Shown piece by piece: positions 26,987-36,443 of a stretch of DNA of 64,000 bases. The stretch comes from Acidobacteriota bacterium (GTDB lineage Bacteria > Acidobacteriota > Blastocatellia > Pyrinomonadales > Pyrinomonadaceae): assembly GCA_016713675.1 (NCBI GenBank), contig JADJOS010000001.1, positions 248,001 through 312,000 on the forward strand, given 5' to 3'. Position 1 is the stretch's first letter; every line of letters starts with the position of its first letter. The notes beneath the pieces are model-generated. The model saw only the letters and a program-made list of their open reading frames with translations. It did not search any database and had not been told where the DNA came from. The translations under genes were made by a program, and so were the position numbers.

Positions 26987-29404
26987 TTTCGAGGCGGCCG
27001 CCGCCAAGGCTTGTTCCGTTTCGAGAATATGATGCGTCGTCTGTATGACCGTGTCCGGATTGAGCGAGATCGAGTTGATTCCGCGTTTGACCAGAAACTC
27101 GGCAAACTCCGGATAATCGGACGGTGCCTGGCCGCAGATGCCGATCTTTTTGCCGGCACGTTTGGCGGCGTCAATTGCCATCGCGATCATTTTTTCGACG
27201 GCGCCGTTACGCTCGTCGAACAAATGTGCGACCATCTCGCTGTCGCGGTCGAGCCCGAGTGCGAGCTGCGTCAGATCATTCGAACCGATCGAATATCCGT
27301 CGAATATTTCAAGAAATTCGTCGGCAAAGACAACGTTCGCGGGCAGTTCGCACATGGCGTAGATCTCGAGGTCGTTCTCGCCTTGCTTGAGGCCGTGTTC
27401 GGCCATCAATGCGATGACCTTTTTGCCTTCTTCGACCGTGCGGACGAACGGGATCATCGGCTTGATGTTGGTCAGGCCCATGTCCTCGCGGGCACGCTGC
27501 ATCGCCTGGCATTCGAGCCTGAAACCGGCCTTGTACCGGTCGTCATAGTAACGCGAAGCACCGCGGAAACCGATCATCGGATTTTCCTCGACCGGCTCAA
27601 ATTCCTTACCGCCGATGAGCATAGCGTATTCGTTCGATTTGAAATCAGACATGCGAACGATGACAGGTTTTGGATAAAACGCCGCCGCGATGCGCCCAAT
27701 GCCTTCGGCAAGCGAACGGACAAAAAACTCTTTCGGATCTTCCTCGAGAATGCGCCCGGCGATCGTTTCGATGTCCTCGCGTTTCTTGAGGTTCGGGTAA
27801 TTTACGAGCGCCATCGGATGGATGCCGATGTGGTTGTTGATGATAAATTCGAGCCTCGCGAGGCCGACGCCGTCGTTCGGCAGACGCGAAACGTCAAACG
27901 CATGGTCGGGGTCGCCGACGTTCATCATGACCTGTGTCTGCGGCCTTACCTTGTCGGTGATCTGCTGCTTTTCGACCTTAAAATCGATCTTGCCGTAGTA
28001 GATATTGCCGCGTTCGCCTTCGGAGCAGGAGACGGTGATGTCCGTGCCGTTCTTGACCTTTTCGGTCGCATCGCCCGTACCGACGATGCACGGAATGCCG
28101 AGTTCGCGGCTGATGATCGCGCTATGACACGTGCGTCCGCCGCGCTCGGTGACGATCGCCGACGCCCGTTTCATGATCGGTTCCCACGCCGGGTCTGTCA
28201 TCGCGGTGACGAGTATCTCGCCCTCTTTGAACGTGTTCAGCTTCGCCGAATCAAGCATCACGTGTGCCTGTCCGTGGCCGATCTTTTCACCGACCGCTAC
28301 GCCCGTCGCAAGCGGAGCTCCGTGCGTGCCGACGAGCTTGTATTTCTCGATGTAGTTGGTCGTGTTCTGCGCGTGGATCGTTTCGGGCCGAGCCTGGAGG
28401 ATAAATAATTCGCCCGTGATGCCGTCCTTGGCCCATTCGATATCCATCGGCTGGTGCTTTCCGGCGAGCTTTGAATAATGATCTTCGATCGCACACGCCC
28501 ACTGCGAGAGCTGCAAGACCTCAAAACCGGCGAGGCAAAAACGGTTCCGCTGCGTCTCGACCACATCGCGGACCTGCGTGCCCGTGCCGTCGTCGGCAAA
28601 GACCATCTTGACCTCTTTGACCCCTAGTTTTCGTGTAACGATCGGCCGAAAGCCCTGCTTGAGCGTCGGTTTGAAAACGATCCATTCGTCCGGCGTCGCC
28701 ATCCCCTGCACGACCGCTTCGCCTAATCCCCACGCACCGTTGATGACCACAACTTCGCGAAATCCGCTTTCCGTATCCAGCGTGAACATCACGCCCGAGC
28801 AGGCGATATCGCTGCGCACCATCGGCTGAATACCGATCGACAAAGCGACATCGAAATGATCAAATCCTTTCGCCGTACGATACGAGATCGCCCGGTCGGT
28901 CCAGAGCGAGGCGTAACATTCGTGACAAGCCTCGATGATCCGCTGTTCGCCGCGAACATTCAATATCGTGTCCTGCTGCCCCGCAAACGCAGCGTCCGGC
29001 AGGTCCTCGGCCGTTGCTGATGAACGCACCGCGACCTCCAAATTCTTTTTGCCAATACGCGTACCTAGCCTGTTATAAGACTCGGTAATAGCAGCCTCGA
29101 CCTCAGGCGGAAACGGCGTTTCGAGCATCAGGCGGCGTGCTTCGCTGCCGACGCGGGCGAGTTCGTCGAGGTCATTGACGTCAAGCCCCTTGAGCAGCGT
29201 TTTCAGCCGCTTTCGCAAATTATCGGTCTCGAGCAGCACTTCATACGCCCGGCTGGTCGTCGAAAAGCCATCGACCGAGCGCACACCTTGCCCCGTCAGC
29301 TCCTGAAAAAGCTCGCCAAGACTCGCACATTTCCCACCGACGATCGCCACATCGCCAGCGCCCACCTCGCTGAAATCAAGAACGTATTGTTTTGCGTCTT
29401 CCAT
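26984..29404 (-). CDS. ppsA: Phosphoenolpyruvate synthase
   Basis: An 806-residue PEP synthase that converts pyruvate, ATP and water to PEP, AMP and phosphate, the entry step of gluconeogenesis. It shows the N-terminal ATP-grasp domain (VGGKCASLGELFQEL, RSSATAEDLPDAAFAGQQDT), the swivelling phosphohistidine domain (GGRTCHSAIISRELGIPC, with the phosphorylated His in TCHSA) and the C-terminal PEP-binding barrel (GVGLARLEFI, FRGASRYYDDRY, GSNDLTQLALGLDRDS, ending IGICGQAPSDYPEFAEFL with the catalytic Cys). The length is normal. Its neighbour glpX encodes another gluconeogenic enzyme in the same direction, so the pair may form a gluconeogenesis unit, although a palindromic repeat separates them. 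Confidence 0.97.
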   Translation of the reverse strand: MEDAKQYVLDFSEVGAGDVAIVGGKCASLGELFQELTGQGVRSVDGFSTTSRAYEVLLETDNLRKRLKTLLKGLDVNDLDELARVGSEARRLMLETPFPPEVEAAITESYNRLGTRIGKKNLEVAVRSSATAEDLPDAAFAGQQDTILNVRGEQRIIEACHECYASLWTDRAISYRTAKGFDHFDVALSIGIQPMVRSDIACSGVMFTLDTESGFREVVVINGAWGLGEAVVQGMATPDEWIVFKPTLKQGFRPIVTRKLGVKEVKMVFADDGTGTQVRDVVETQRNRFCLAGFEVLQLSQWACAIEDHYSKLAGKHQPMDIEWAKDGITGELFILQARPETIHAQNTTNYIEKYKLVGTHGAPLATGVAVGEKIGHGQAHVMLDSAKLNTFKEGEILVTAMTDPAWEPIMKRASAIVTERGGRTCHSAIISRELGIPCIVGTGDATEKVKNGTDITVSCSEGERGNIYYGKIDFKVEKQQITDKVRPQTQVMMNVGDPDHAFDVSRLPNDGVGLARLEFIINNHIGIHPMALVNYPNLKKREDIETIAGRILEEDPKEFFVRSLAEGIGRIAAAFYPKPVIVRMSDFKSNEYAMLIGGKEFEPVEENPMIGFRGASRYYDDRYKAGFRLECQAMQRAREDMGLTNIKPMIPFVRTVEEGKKVIALMAEHGLKQGENDLEIYAMCELPANVVFADEFLEIFDGYSIGSNDLTQLALGLDRDSEMVAHLFDERNGAVEKMIAMAIDAAKRAGKKIGICGQAPSDYPEFAEFLVKRGINSISLNPDTVIQTTHHILETEQALAAAASK

Positions 29405-29415
29405 AAAAAATAATA

Positions 29416-29508
29416 GAACGCGGATCGGACGGATCAGGCGGATAAACGCGGATCAAATCCTTTGGCAAATCCGTGCTGATCCGCTAAATCCGCTTCATCC
29501 GCGTTCCA
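29416..29508. repeat. Palindromic word repeat, CGGAT family (element 6)
   Basis: The left arm has CGGAT four times at 9, 9 and 10-base spacing (29420-29452). The right arm has ATCCG-type words (29470-29503) in inverse orientation. It occupies almost the whole gap between glpX and ppsA. Confidence 0.8.
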
Positions 29509-29512
29509 TTTC

Positions 29513-30556
29513 TTAGAATCGAATAACAGCGTCCGGCCCGCCTTCGACGTGCACCGTGTCGACGAAGCGGATGCTCTTGCTGTCCGTCGTCATGACGACG
29601 GAATGCGTGCGTTTGCCCGCTCCGAAGAATCTGACGCCGCGAAGCAGAGAGCCGTCGGTAACGCCTGTCGCCGCAAAGATGATCTTTTTGCCCGGTGCGA
29701 GGTCGTTAGTATCGTAGATCTTGTTGGGGTCGGTAATGCCCATTTCGGCGAGGCGTGCCATGACCTTTTCGACCGGCGGCACCTTTGATTTGTCCACACC
29801 GAGACGCTCGGGATCCCAGACGAGCTTGGCCTGTATCTCGCCGTTGAGGCATTTCATCGCGGCGGCAGTGATGACGCCTTCAGGGGCACCGCCGATGCCC
29901 ATCAATGCGTGAATGTTCGTTCCTGCGACCGCCGCCGAGATGCCTGCCGAGAGGTCGCCGTCCGAGATCAGCCGAATACGGGCACCGGCCGCACGGACCT
30001 CGTCGACCAGAGCTTTATGGCGTCCGCGATCGAGGCACATAACGGTCAGATCCTCGATATCACGGCCCAAACGGCGGGCGATATTCTTGAGATTTTCGGC
30101 AACCGGAGCATCGATATCGACCGAGCCGCGGCACGAAGGCCCGACGACGATCTTGTCCATATAGATGTCAGGAGCGTAGAGCAAACCGCCGCGTTCCGCC
30201 GCCGCCAGCACGGCGATCGCGTTGTTTGCTCCCAAAGCACATAGATTCGTGCCCTCGAGCGGATCGACAGCTATGTCGACCTCGGGAAATTCAGCTCGGG
30301 CGTCATCCGAAAAGATGCCGCCGCCGACCTCTTCGCCGATGTAGAGCATCGGAGCCTCGTCACGTTCGCCTTCGCCGATGACGATGCGGCCGCGCATAGG
30401 GACCGTGTCCATCACTTCGCGCATCGCTTCGACGGCGACGTGGTCGCTGTATTTGCGGTCGCCCTGGCCCATTGTTTTGGCCGATTCGATAGCGGCCGCC
30501 TCGGTCACACGCAGAAAATCGAGTGACAATTCACGTTCAGCTTTGATGTTTTTCAT
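29513..30556 (-). CDS. glpX: Class II fructose-1,6-bisphosphatase
   Basis: A 347-residue GlpX-type enzyme that dephosphorylates fructose-1,6-bisphosphate to fructose-6-phosphate, the last committed step shared by gluconeogenesis and polysaccharide precursor supply. It shows the lithium-sensitive phosphatase fold motifs [18 protein letters not shown] and [11 protein letters not shown] (metal ligands Asp and Glu), [15 protein letters not shown] and the C-terminal [12 protein letters not shown]. The length matches GlpX. It is upstream of ppsA on the same strand. Together the two genes suggest growth on non-sugar substrates or strong demand for sugar phosphates. The start at 30556 is standard (MKNIKAERE). 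Confidence 0.96.
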   Translation of the reverse strand: MKNIKAERELSLDFLRVTEAAAIESAKTMGQGDRKYSDHVAVEAMREVMDTVPMRGRIVIGEGERDEAPMLYIGEEVGGGIFSDDARAEFPEVDIAVDPLEGTNLCALGANNAIAVLAAAERGGLLYAPDIYMDKIVVGPSCRGSVDIDAPVAENLKNIARRLGRDIEDLTVMCLDRGRHKALVDEVRAAGARIRLISDGDLSAGISAAVAGTNIHALMGIGGAPEGVITAAAMKCLNGEIQAKLVWDPERLGVDKSKVPPVEKVMARLAEMGITDPNKIYDTNDLAPGKKIIFAATGVTDGSLLRGVRFFGAGKRTHSVVMTTDSKSIRFVDTVHVEGGPDAVIRF

Positions 30557-30598
30557 TCAGTTTCCTTAATTGAACCGCAGAGACGCCTGGTAAAATGG

Positions 30599-30685
30599 TA
30601 ACAGGATCGACATGATCAACATGATGTTCTGAATCGAAATACACTGGTTTTCCAATCCTGTTTATCCTGTGCATCCTGTTTGAAT
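30599..30685. repeat. Palindromic word repeat, CAGGAT family (element 7, decayed left arm)
   Basis: The right arm (30655-30682) is clear, with three ATCCTGT words at 9-base spacing. The left arm (30599-30625) reads ACAGGATCGACATGATCAACATGAT, so its words have drifted from CAGGAT to CATGAT. A lone CGCAGAGACGC word precedes it. Confidence 0.7.
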
Positions 30686-30809
30686 TATCTATGTCCCTAA
30701 CGCGTCGTTGCGGTGAAGATCGTATAGTTGATGTTGAGATTCTACCACTTGTCTAACCTGATTTGACAAGCTATCCTTGGAGTATTACGGTTTTATTTTG
30801 CTTTGCAAA

Positions 30810-30922
30810 AGAGTTTGTAGAGTTCATTGAGTGTATTGGGTTCGTCGCGTAATAGTGATTTGTATATAAATTCACAAAACCCCAATAATTCAAGAAACTC
30901 GAAGAACTCAAAAAAACTCTAT
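30810..30922. repeat. Palindromic word repeat, GAGTT family (element 8)
   Basis: The left arm (30810-30842) has GAGTT words at 9-base spacing and ends TATTGGG. The right arm (30880-30922) has AACTC words in inverse orientation, beginning CCCCAATAATTCAAG. It lies directly before the ferredoxin start at 30935. Confidence 0.72.
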
Positions 30923-30934
30923 TAACTTCTAATT

Positions 30935-31231
30935 ATGACTTATATTGTTGCCGAGCCTTGCGTCCAGTGTAAATACAGCGACTGCGCCGCCGTTTGTCCC
31001 GTCGAGGCGTTCCACGAACTGCCCGACAAACTGTTGATCAACCCCGACACTTGCATCGACTGCGACGCATGCCTCCCCGAATGCCCCGTCGAAGCCATCT
31101 ACTCGGATATGTCCATTCCCGAGGAATACCTCCCGTGGCTCGAGATCAACGCAACCGCCGAAAATTACCCGATCATCAGCGTAAAGCAACCCGCCCTAAT
31201 GGGCCCCGGCTGCTCCGGCCCGCCGGAATAG
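30935..31231 (+). CDS. 7Fe ferredoxin (one [3Fe-4S] and one [4Fe-4S] cluster, FdxA type)
   Basis: A 98-residue ferredoxin. The N-terminus TYIVAEPCVQCKYSDCAAVCPVEAF has the cysteine spacing of the 7Fe (FdxA) group, where C-x2-C-x4-C-x3-CP supports the [3Fe-4S] cluster. The second motif CIDCDACLPECPVEAI supports the [4Fe-4S] cluster. The acidic tail (EYLPWLEINATAENYP) is typical for the family. It is a soluble low-potential electron carrier; partners are not encoded nearby. The gene stands alone on the plus strand with a convergent terminator downstream. Confidence 0.93.
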   Translation: MTYIVAEPCVQCKYSDCAAVCPVEAFHELPDKLLINPDTCIDCDACLPECPVEAIYSDMSIPEEYLPWLEINATAENYPIISVKQPALMGPGCSGPPE

Positions 31232-31254
31232 GTTTATTGATCGATCAAATTAGT

Positions 31255-31284
31255 AAGGGCCACGAACAAGCCGTTCGCGGCCTT
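31255..31284. terminator. Bidirectional terminator between ferredoxin and TonB receptor genes
   Basis: AAGGGCCACGAAC (31255-31267) pairs with GTTCGCGGCCTT (31273-31284), with one mismatch and one wobble. Short A/T tracts follow on both sides. It lies between two convergent genes. Confidence 0.7.
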
Positions 31285-31286
31285 TA

Positions 31287-33320
31287 TTAGTTCCAACGAA
31301 CGCCGGCGCGAAAATTGATCGGCGAGCTGACCGTTCGGATCGGAGTTCGGCTGGTCGGGTAGCGTGTATTCGTGACATTTTCGAGAGCGGCAAATATTGA
31401 GGCATTCTTCCCGACGCGGCGTGAGGCAAATAGGTCGATCTGGAGGAATGGCTCGAGGCGAAAGAGGTTTTGGTCGTCGTCGAACTGCTTTCCGGCGGCA
31501 CGCCCCTGCAGGGCGAGCGTCCATTTTTCCATTGAATACCGGGCTTGGAATGTGACCTGATGCCGGGCGACCTGCGGCACGCGGAGGCCGACAAGTGTTG
31601 GGTCCGCGGCAAATTCAACGACACGCGAATCCGCGAACAGATAGCCTGCGGAAAAGTGCAGGCGGCGATATGTCGTCTCGGCCTCGATCTCAAAACCTGC
31701 CGACCGAGTCGCACCGACGTTTCTGCGTTGGCGGGTGATCAGCGTCGGCGTGGTCGAGATCGTCACATTCGAAACTGCCCGATCGATCTTTGTCCAAAAC
31801 ACAGACGAGCGAAGACTGAACGAACGGCGCTTGTAATTAACGCCGCCCTCAGCATTTGTCGCCCTTTCAGCCCGCAGATCGGCATTGGCGAGCGTATTTA
31901 CATTGCCCACCCTGAACGAGCGGTATAGCTCATTCAGAGTCGGAAAACGAAAACCGGACGAAGCACTTGCGTAGACCGACACCTGGTCATTTGCATAATA
32001 GAGCAACGCCGCCTGCGGACTATATGCCGTCTCCGAGCGGTCAGGAAACGCCGTCGTCCCTGTCAGACCTGATGCGAGGCCAAGCGTCGATACGAGACCG
32101 CGGGTATTTTGCCAGCTGTCAAACCTGACGCCGCCGACAAGCACCAACTTCTCGCCGACCTTTACGAGATCCCGCAAAAAAGCCCCGATCGCCGTCTCAC
32201 GGCCCCCGGCACCGACCTTAGTGGTCGCTAGCCCGCTGGAATAGACGATCTCATCGCTTGACCCGCGAACCTGCCGTCCATCTATACCGCCGACCAGCGA
32301 ATGATCGCCTACGACGCCCGAAAATACTAACGAACCGCCGATATTCTGTGCCGGAACACGCTGTATGCGCGTCAGGCTCTCAGCCGTTCGCGTTGCGTTA
32401 ACAGCGGAGAATGTCTGATCGTAGGTCTGCGTTCCGCCGTAAGCACGCCATTCGGCAGTGATCGTGTCACGCCGCGAGAACTTACCGCCCGCGACGATCT
32501 GACGGATATGTGTGCGATTCGTCTGAAGGCCGGTTCCGTTCGTTCGAACTTCGCCAAATATCGACGGCCTGACAAAGACCGACGCCGTTCTGCCGAATTC
32601 GCGGCGAACGCGGCCTAAAAAACTTGTATATCGGACGCCTGCATAACCATCCACCGGACCTCGATCCGCCATATCGACCGCACGAAACCCTTGCGTCTGA
32701 AACGCCGCCGCCGCTGCGTCAAACGTGAATCCTTGCCATCGAGTACCACCGAACCCTGAGCCCGAAAAGGTGTTCTGACCGCCGGCAAATGCCTCGGCAG
32801 AAAAAGCGTGATTTTGCGCGGCCTTTCGCGGTATAATATTGACAGCTCCGCTGAGCGCGTAGTCGCCGTAAAGGCTCGACGCACCTCCGCGAAGCACCTC
32901 GACCTGTTCCACCGCTATCGCGGGCACGCGTTCCCATTGAACCCAGCCGCCAAACGGATCACCGAGCGGCACACCGTCAAACAGCACCGCCGCACGGCTC
33001 GCACCGCTCGAACCTGTTCCTCGGAACGAAACACCCTGTGTTGTCGGGTTTGAAGTTCGGCTGCCGGTCCGGCGAAACGTCGAGAAGCCGACACTTTGCC
33101 GCAAGGTCTCGTCGAGTGTCGGAACTGCCGAAGTCTCGATCTCGCGTTTTGACAATACGGTGACGCTCGCCGGAGTTTCGCCGATCGTCGAGCCAGTTCG
33201 GTCAGCGACGACAACAACGTCTTCGCGGATCGGCTCCGGCGTTGGAGAAACGACCGGCGTTTGGCCGCTAAGTGTTGCAGCAAAAAGGAAGATCGTGCAT
33301 ATCGCCGCCGGCATTAGCAT
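31287..33320 (-). CDS. TonB-dependent outer-membrane receptor
   Basis: A 677-residue beta-barrel receptor. A signal peptide (AAICTIFLFAATLSGQ) precedes the plug domain, which includes TPASVTVLSKREIET (TonB-box-adjacent strand), VEVLRGGASSLYGDYALSGAVNIIPR and the RGTGSSGASRAAVLFDGVPL block. The barrel then runs to a C-terminal aromatic/charged strand ending INFRAGVRWN. The plug resembles BtuB/FepA-type receptors. Substrates are probably iron chelates, cobalamin or carbohydrate, but none can be chosen from sequence. It is monocistronic, divergent from the polysaccharide cluster, and its presence fits an outer membrane. No exbB, exbD or tonB gene is in the window. Confidence 0.93.
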   Translation of the reverse strand: MLMPAAICTIFLFAATLSGQTPVVSPTPEPIREDVVVVADRTGSTIGETPASVTVLSKREIETSAVPTLDETLRQSVGFSTFRRTGSRTSNPTTQGVSFRGTGSSGASRAAVLFDGVPLGDPFGGWVQWERVPAIAVEQVEVLRGGASSLYGDYALSGAVNIIPRKAAQNHAFSAEAFAGGQNTFSGSGFGGTRWQGFTFDAAAAAFQTQGFRAVDMADRGPVDGYAGVRYTSFLGRVRREFGRTASVFVRPSIFGEVRTNGTGLQTNRTHIRQIVAGGKFSRRDTITAEWRAYGGTQTYDQTFSAVNATRTAESLTRIQRVPAQNIGGSLVFSGVVGDHSLVGGIDGRQVRGSSDEIVYSSGLATTKVGAGGRETAIGAFLRDLVKVGEKLVLVGGVRFDSWQNTRGLVSTLGLASGLTGTTAFPDRSETAYSPQAALLYYANDQVSVYASASSGFRFPTLNELYRSFRVGNVNTLANADLRAERATNAEGGVNYKRRSFSLRSSVFWTKIDRAVSNVTISTTPTLITRQRRNVGATRSAGFEIEAETTYRRLHFSAGYLFADSRVVEFAADPTLVGLRVPQVARHQVTFQARYSMEKWTLALQGRAAGKQFDDDQNLFRLEPFLQIDLFASRRVGKNASIFAALENVTNTRYPTSRTPIRTVSSPINFRAGVRWN

Positions 33321-33463
33321 AAGAAAAGTGTTGCAATCGGGAACAATTCGATGTTTAGATATGTTATCACGGAGAAAATTTTGACTTTTAGCGAAAATAC
33401 CCTATGTTCGACAACGTGACTCCAGGAGCAGCCAAACCGTCGCGCCGTGTGGTCGATTGGCGC

Positions 33464-34612
33464 ATGAAGGTGCTCGTCCTGTTTGGAACGAGGCCCGAGG
33501 TCATCAAACTCGCGCCTGTCATTCACGAACTCCGTAAGAAATTTTTCCAGACCATAGTCGTTTCATCAAGCCAGCATAAACAGCTGTTAAAGCCCTTTCT
33601 CGATGCTCTCAAGGTCGACGTCGATTTTGATCTCGGAGTAATGAAACGCAACCAAACTCCTAGCGATGTCTGCTCTCGGATCTTGTCAAAACTCGACAAA
33701 ATACTGGCGTCAGAGCAGCCCGATCTGATTCTCGTCCAGGGCGATACGACTACGACATTGGCAGGAGCTCTCGCCGGATTTTATCGCCGGATTCCCGTTG
33801 GGCATGTCGAGGCTGGTTTGCGGTCCGGCAACTTGATGAGCCCGTTTCCGGAGGAAATGAACCGCCGCGTTGTCTCGCAGATCGCGTCATTCCATTTTGC
33901 CGCGACCGAAAAGAACCGCCGCAATTTACTGGCTGAGGATGTCGGCAGTGAAAAGATATTTGTCACCGGAGATCCGGTCGTTGACGCGATGAAGCAGATG
34001 CTCAAGCAAATGACGCCGGGCGATAAGATCAAGCAGCTGATAAAATCGACCGAAGGCAAAAAACGCCTGCTGGTAACGACACATCGCCGCGAGAGCTTTG
34101 GTCCCGTCATGACGGCAAATCTACGTGTTTTGCGGGATTTTGTCGAAAAACGAAAGAACGTCTGCATGTTCTTCCCTGTCCATCCAAACCCCAATGTTAA
34201 GGCCGCCGCCAAAGAGATATTGGGCAAGTGCGACCGCATCTTTCTCATCGAACCGCTAGATTACGGCGACTTTCTGGCTGTGATGAAATCGGCGTGGTTA
34301 ATCGTGTCCGACTCGGGCGGCGTGCAGGAAGAAGCTCCGAGTTTAGGCAAACCGTTGCTTGTTCTTCGCGAAAACACCGAACGCCCCGAGGCCATTCGAT
34401 CCGGCGTTTCAAAGCTGATCGGCAATAATCCCGGTGCTCTCAAACGCCTGCTTGAAGAAAACTACGACGTCGAGACCTGGATCAAATCGGTCAAAGAGGT
34501 CGCAAATCCATTCGGCGACGGCAGATCTGCTGCCCGCATTGTCCGCGTTATCGAAGAAAAACTCGCCTCAAAGCCTATCCAGGCAAGGTCCATTCAGGGA
34601 AGCCTGTTTTAA
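33464..34612 (+). CDS. wecB: Non-hydrolysing UDP-N-acetylglucosamine 2-epimerase (WecB/WbpI family)
   Basis: A 382-residue enzyme if started at 33464 (MKVLVLFGTRPEV); the frame also opens at 33404. It shows the GT-B-like UDP-sugar fold: GTRPEVIKLAPVIHEL at the start, VQGDTTTTLAGALAGFY, HVEAGLRSGNLMSPFPEEMNRR and DSGGVQEEAPSLGKPLLVLR near the C-terminus. All catalytic blocks of the family are complete. It makes UDP-ManNAc from UDP-GlcNAc, or the equivalent C2 epimer of a more modified UDP-sugar as WbpI does. It starts a ten-gene plus-strand polysaccharide cluster. Because an aminotransferase, an oxidoreductase and an acetyltransferase follow, the WbpI-like role is possible. Substrate is not certain. 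Confidence 0.9.
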   Translation: MKVLVLFGTRPEVIKLAPVIHELRKKFFQTIVVSSSQHKQLLKPFLDALKVDVDFDLGVMKRNQTPSDVCSRILSKLDKILASEQPDLILVQGDTTTTLAGALAGFYRRIPVGHVEAGLRSGNLMSPFPEEMNRRVVSQIASFHFAATEKNRRNLLAEDVGSEKIFVTGDPVVDAMKQMLKQMTPGDKIKQLIKSTEGKKRLLVTTHRRESFGPVMTANLRVLRDFVEKRKNVCMFFPVHPNPNVKAAAKEILGKCDRIFLIEPLDYGDFLAVMKSAWLIVSDSGGVQEEAPSLGKPLLVLRENTERPEAIRSGVSKLIGNNPGALKRLLEENYDVETWIKSVKEVANPFGDGRSAARIVRVIEEKLASKPIQARSIQGSLF

Positions 34613-34618
34613 ACACCG

Positions 34619-36334
34619 ATGTCATCCGGCGCAAAAATTGGCAAGCATTTACTCACCATTCTGGTCGAGGACTATTTTCACGTCGGTGCGTTTGAAAACC
34701 TGATTCACCAAAAGAATTGGTCAAATTTTGAACCTCGTTACGAACAGAACACCCTCAAAACCCTGGATATATTGGATGAGTTCGACACGAAGGCGACCTT
34801 TTTTGTCCTCGGATGGATCGCGGAACAGAACCCGAATCTGATCCGTGAGATCGTTGCCCGCGGTCACGAGGTTGCCAGCCGCGGGTTTTATCATCGCAGC
34901 GTCAAGAACCTGACGGACGATGAATTTCGCGTTGATCTTCGCCGCTCAAACAAGGCGATATATGACGCTTCGGGCCAAATGGTGATCGGCTATCGATCCG
35001 CCGAAAAGCTGTCATACACCGGCAACGATTGGGTCTTTGACGCGCTGGCGGACGAGGGATTTGCGTATGATTCGTCATTTCTACCCGGCCGAAACTGCGA
35101 AAAGGCAAAGCGGGCGGCACATCAGATACACCGCGGCGGCAAGGCTATCTGGGAATTTCCTTATTCGACACGCGATCTCAGCGTCGGTTTACTGCCGATC
35201 TCAGGCGGCAATTATTTCCGGCAGATCCCGTATACGTTGACACGGCATTTCGTTAGGAATTGGAATAAGGAAACGGACGCACCATTCGTCTCATATTTTC
35301 ACGTCTGGGAACTCGACCCCGAACAGCCGCGTATCTCTGCCGCCTCAAAATACAACCGTATCCGCCATTATCGAAAGCTCGATAAAATGGAGTGGATCTT
35401 ACGCGAAAACCTCGAACTATATGACTGCACGAGTATCGCCTCGCACCTCGGGCTATCAGATGAGATCCGAGAGAACGTCAAGGCCCACGCCGCAGCTGCT
35501 GACGAAACTGCGATCGAATTGATCTCGACTTCGGTCGAGCCGACACCAAAGATCCGGAGAAAGAATACGATACCGGTTTCGATCGTCATTCCCTGCTATA
35601 ACGAAGAAGATGCACTGCCGTATCTCGCAAATACGCTTCGAAGCGTCGAGCAGCGGCTCGAAACTGTTGGTTTTAATGCGAATTTCATATTTGTAGATGA
35701 CCGGAGTACGGACGCGACGTTTGAAATACTCGACGAACTTTACGGCGCCGAAAAAAATGTAACTATCGTCCGTCATGACGAGAACAAAGGCGTCGCTGCC
35801 GGTATTATGACCGGCATACGCACAGCAAAAACCGAGATCGTCGCATCGATGGACTGCGACTGCACATACGACCCTCACGAGCTTGCCCGCATGCTGCCTT
35901 TGCTCAGCGAAGAGGTAGATATGGTCACTGCGTCGCCATATCACAAGGACGGCGGCGTGCGAAACGTGCCGGGCTGGCGATTGTTTCTATCGAAAGGAGC
36001 TTCGTTCCTCTATCGCCGTGTTCTACATGCGAAACTCGACACTTATACTAGCTGCTTTCGCATCTATCGACGTGATGCGATGCTGGGCCTTCAACTGAAT
36101 GAGACCGGCTTTCTCGGCGTTGCCGAAATGCTTGGAAAACTGGATCTTTCGGGCGGCAAGATCGTCGAATTCCCTTCGGTTCTCGAGGTGCGGCTATTTG
36201 GCATTTCAAAGATGAAAACGGCCCGAACGATCGTTGGCCATCTTTCGCTTCTCGCGAATCTCTCAAAAGTCCGGTGGTTTCGGAAATCCGAACCGATTAA
36301 ACCTTCTATAACACTTGAGGAAAAGTCGCGTTAA
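34619..36334 (+). CDS. Polysaccharide deacetylase-glycosyltransferase 2 fusion
   Basis: A 571-residue two-domain protein. Residues 1-280 form a NodB-type deacetylase of the kind linked to exosortase/XrtA and DUF3473 systems: VEDYFHV (residues 16-22), ATFFVLGWIAEQNP, RGHEVASRGFYHRS and a C-terminal VSYFHVWELDPEQPR segment. Residues 318-545 form a GT-A family 2 glycosyltransferase similar to polyprenol-phosphate sugar transferases: VSIVIPCYNEEDALPYL, FVDDRSTDATFE, NKGVAAGIMTGI, ASMDCDCTYDP. The metal-binding SHGxxH of the deacetylase is SRGFYH here: Arg88 stands where a zinc-ligand His is usual, so the deacetylase half may be inactive. It lies seven bases behind the epimerase gene. Confidence 0.85.
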   Translation: MSSGAKIGKHLLTILVEDYFHVGAFENLIHQKNWSNFEPRYEQNTLKTLDILDEFDTKATFFVLGWIAEQNPNLIREIVARGHEVASRGFYHRSVKNLTDDEFRVDLRRSNKAIYDASGQMVIGYRSAEKLSYTGNDWVFDALADEGFAYDSSFLPGRNCEKAKRAAHQIHRGGKAIWEFPYSTRDLSVGLLPISGGNYFRQIPYTLTRHFVRNWNKETDAPFVSYFHVWELDPEQPRISAASKYNRIRHYRKLDKMEWILRENLELYDCTSIASHLGLSDEIRENVKAHAAAADETAIELISTSVEPTPKIRRKNTIPVSIVIPCYNEEDALPYLANTLRSVEQRLETVGFNANFIFVDDRSTDATFEILDELYGAEKNVTIVRHDENKGVAAGIMTGIRTAKTEIVASMDCDCTYDPHELARMLPLLSEEVDMVTASPYHKDGGVRNVPGWRLFLSKGASFLYRRVLHAKLDTYTSCFRIYRRDAMLGLQLNETGFLGVAEMLGKLDLSGGKIVEFPSVLEVRLFGISKMKTARTIVGHLSLLANLSKVRWFRKSEPIKPSITLEEKSR

Positions 36335-36443
36335 AACGGCGATTTCCGAAAGACAAATCAGCCGTTCGATATCTTCTTGGAGACGATCAAACTTTCTCAT
36401 TTCCCCTAACTACACGTTACAAAACACGATCATTAAATTTAAT

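Larger units (their letters stand above)
30557..30934. other. Divergent intergenic region with two palindromic repeats
   Basis: This 378-base gap separates glpX (minus) from the 7Fe ferredoxin (plus). It contains a CAGGAT-family palindrome (30599-30685) and a GAGTT-family palindrome (30810-30922). Between them (30690-30805) is unremarkable sequence in which no clear promoter, RNA or open frame could be identified. Confidence 0.6.

Noticed and set aside
26963..28408. A 481-codon open frame on the plus strand opposite ppsA.
   Set aside because: It lies entirely within the well-supported phosphoenolpyruvate synthase gene on the other strand and shows no family motif; long antisense frames are common in codon-biased genes.
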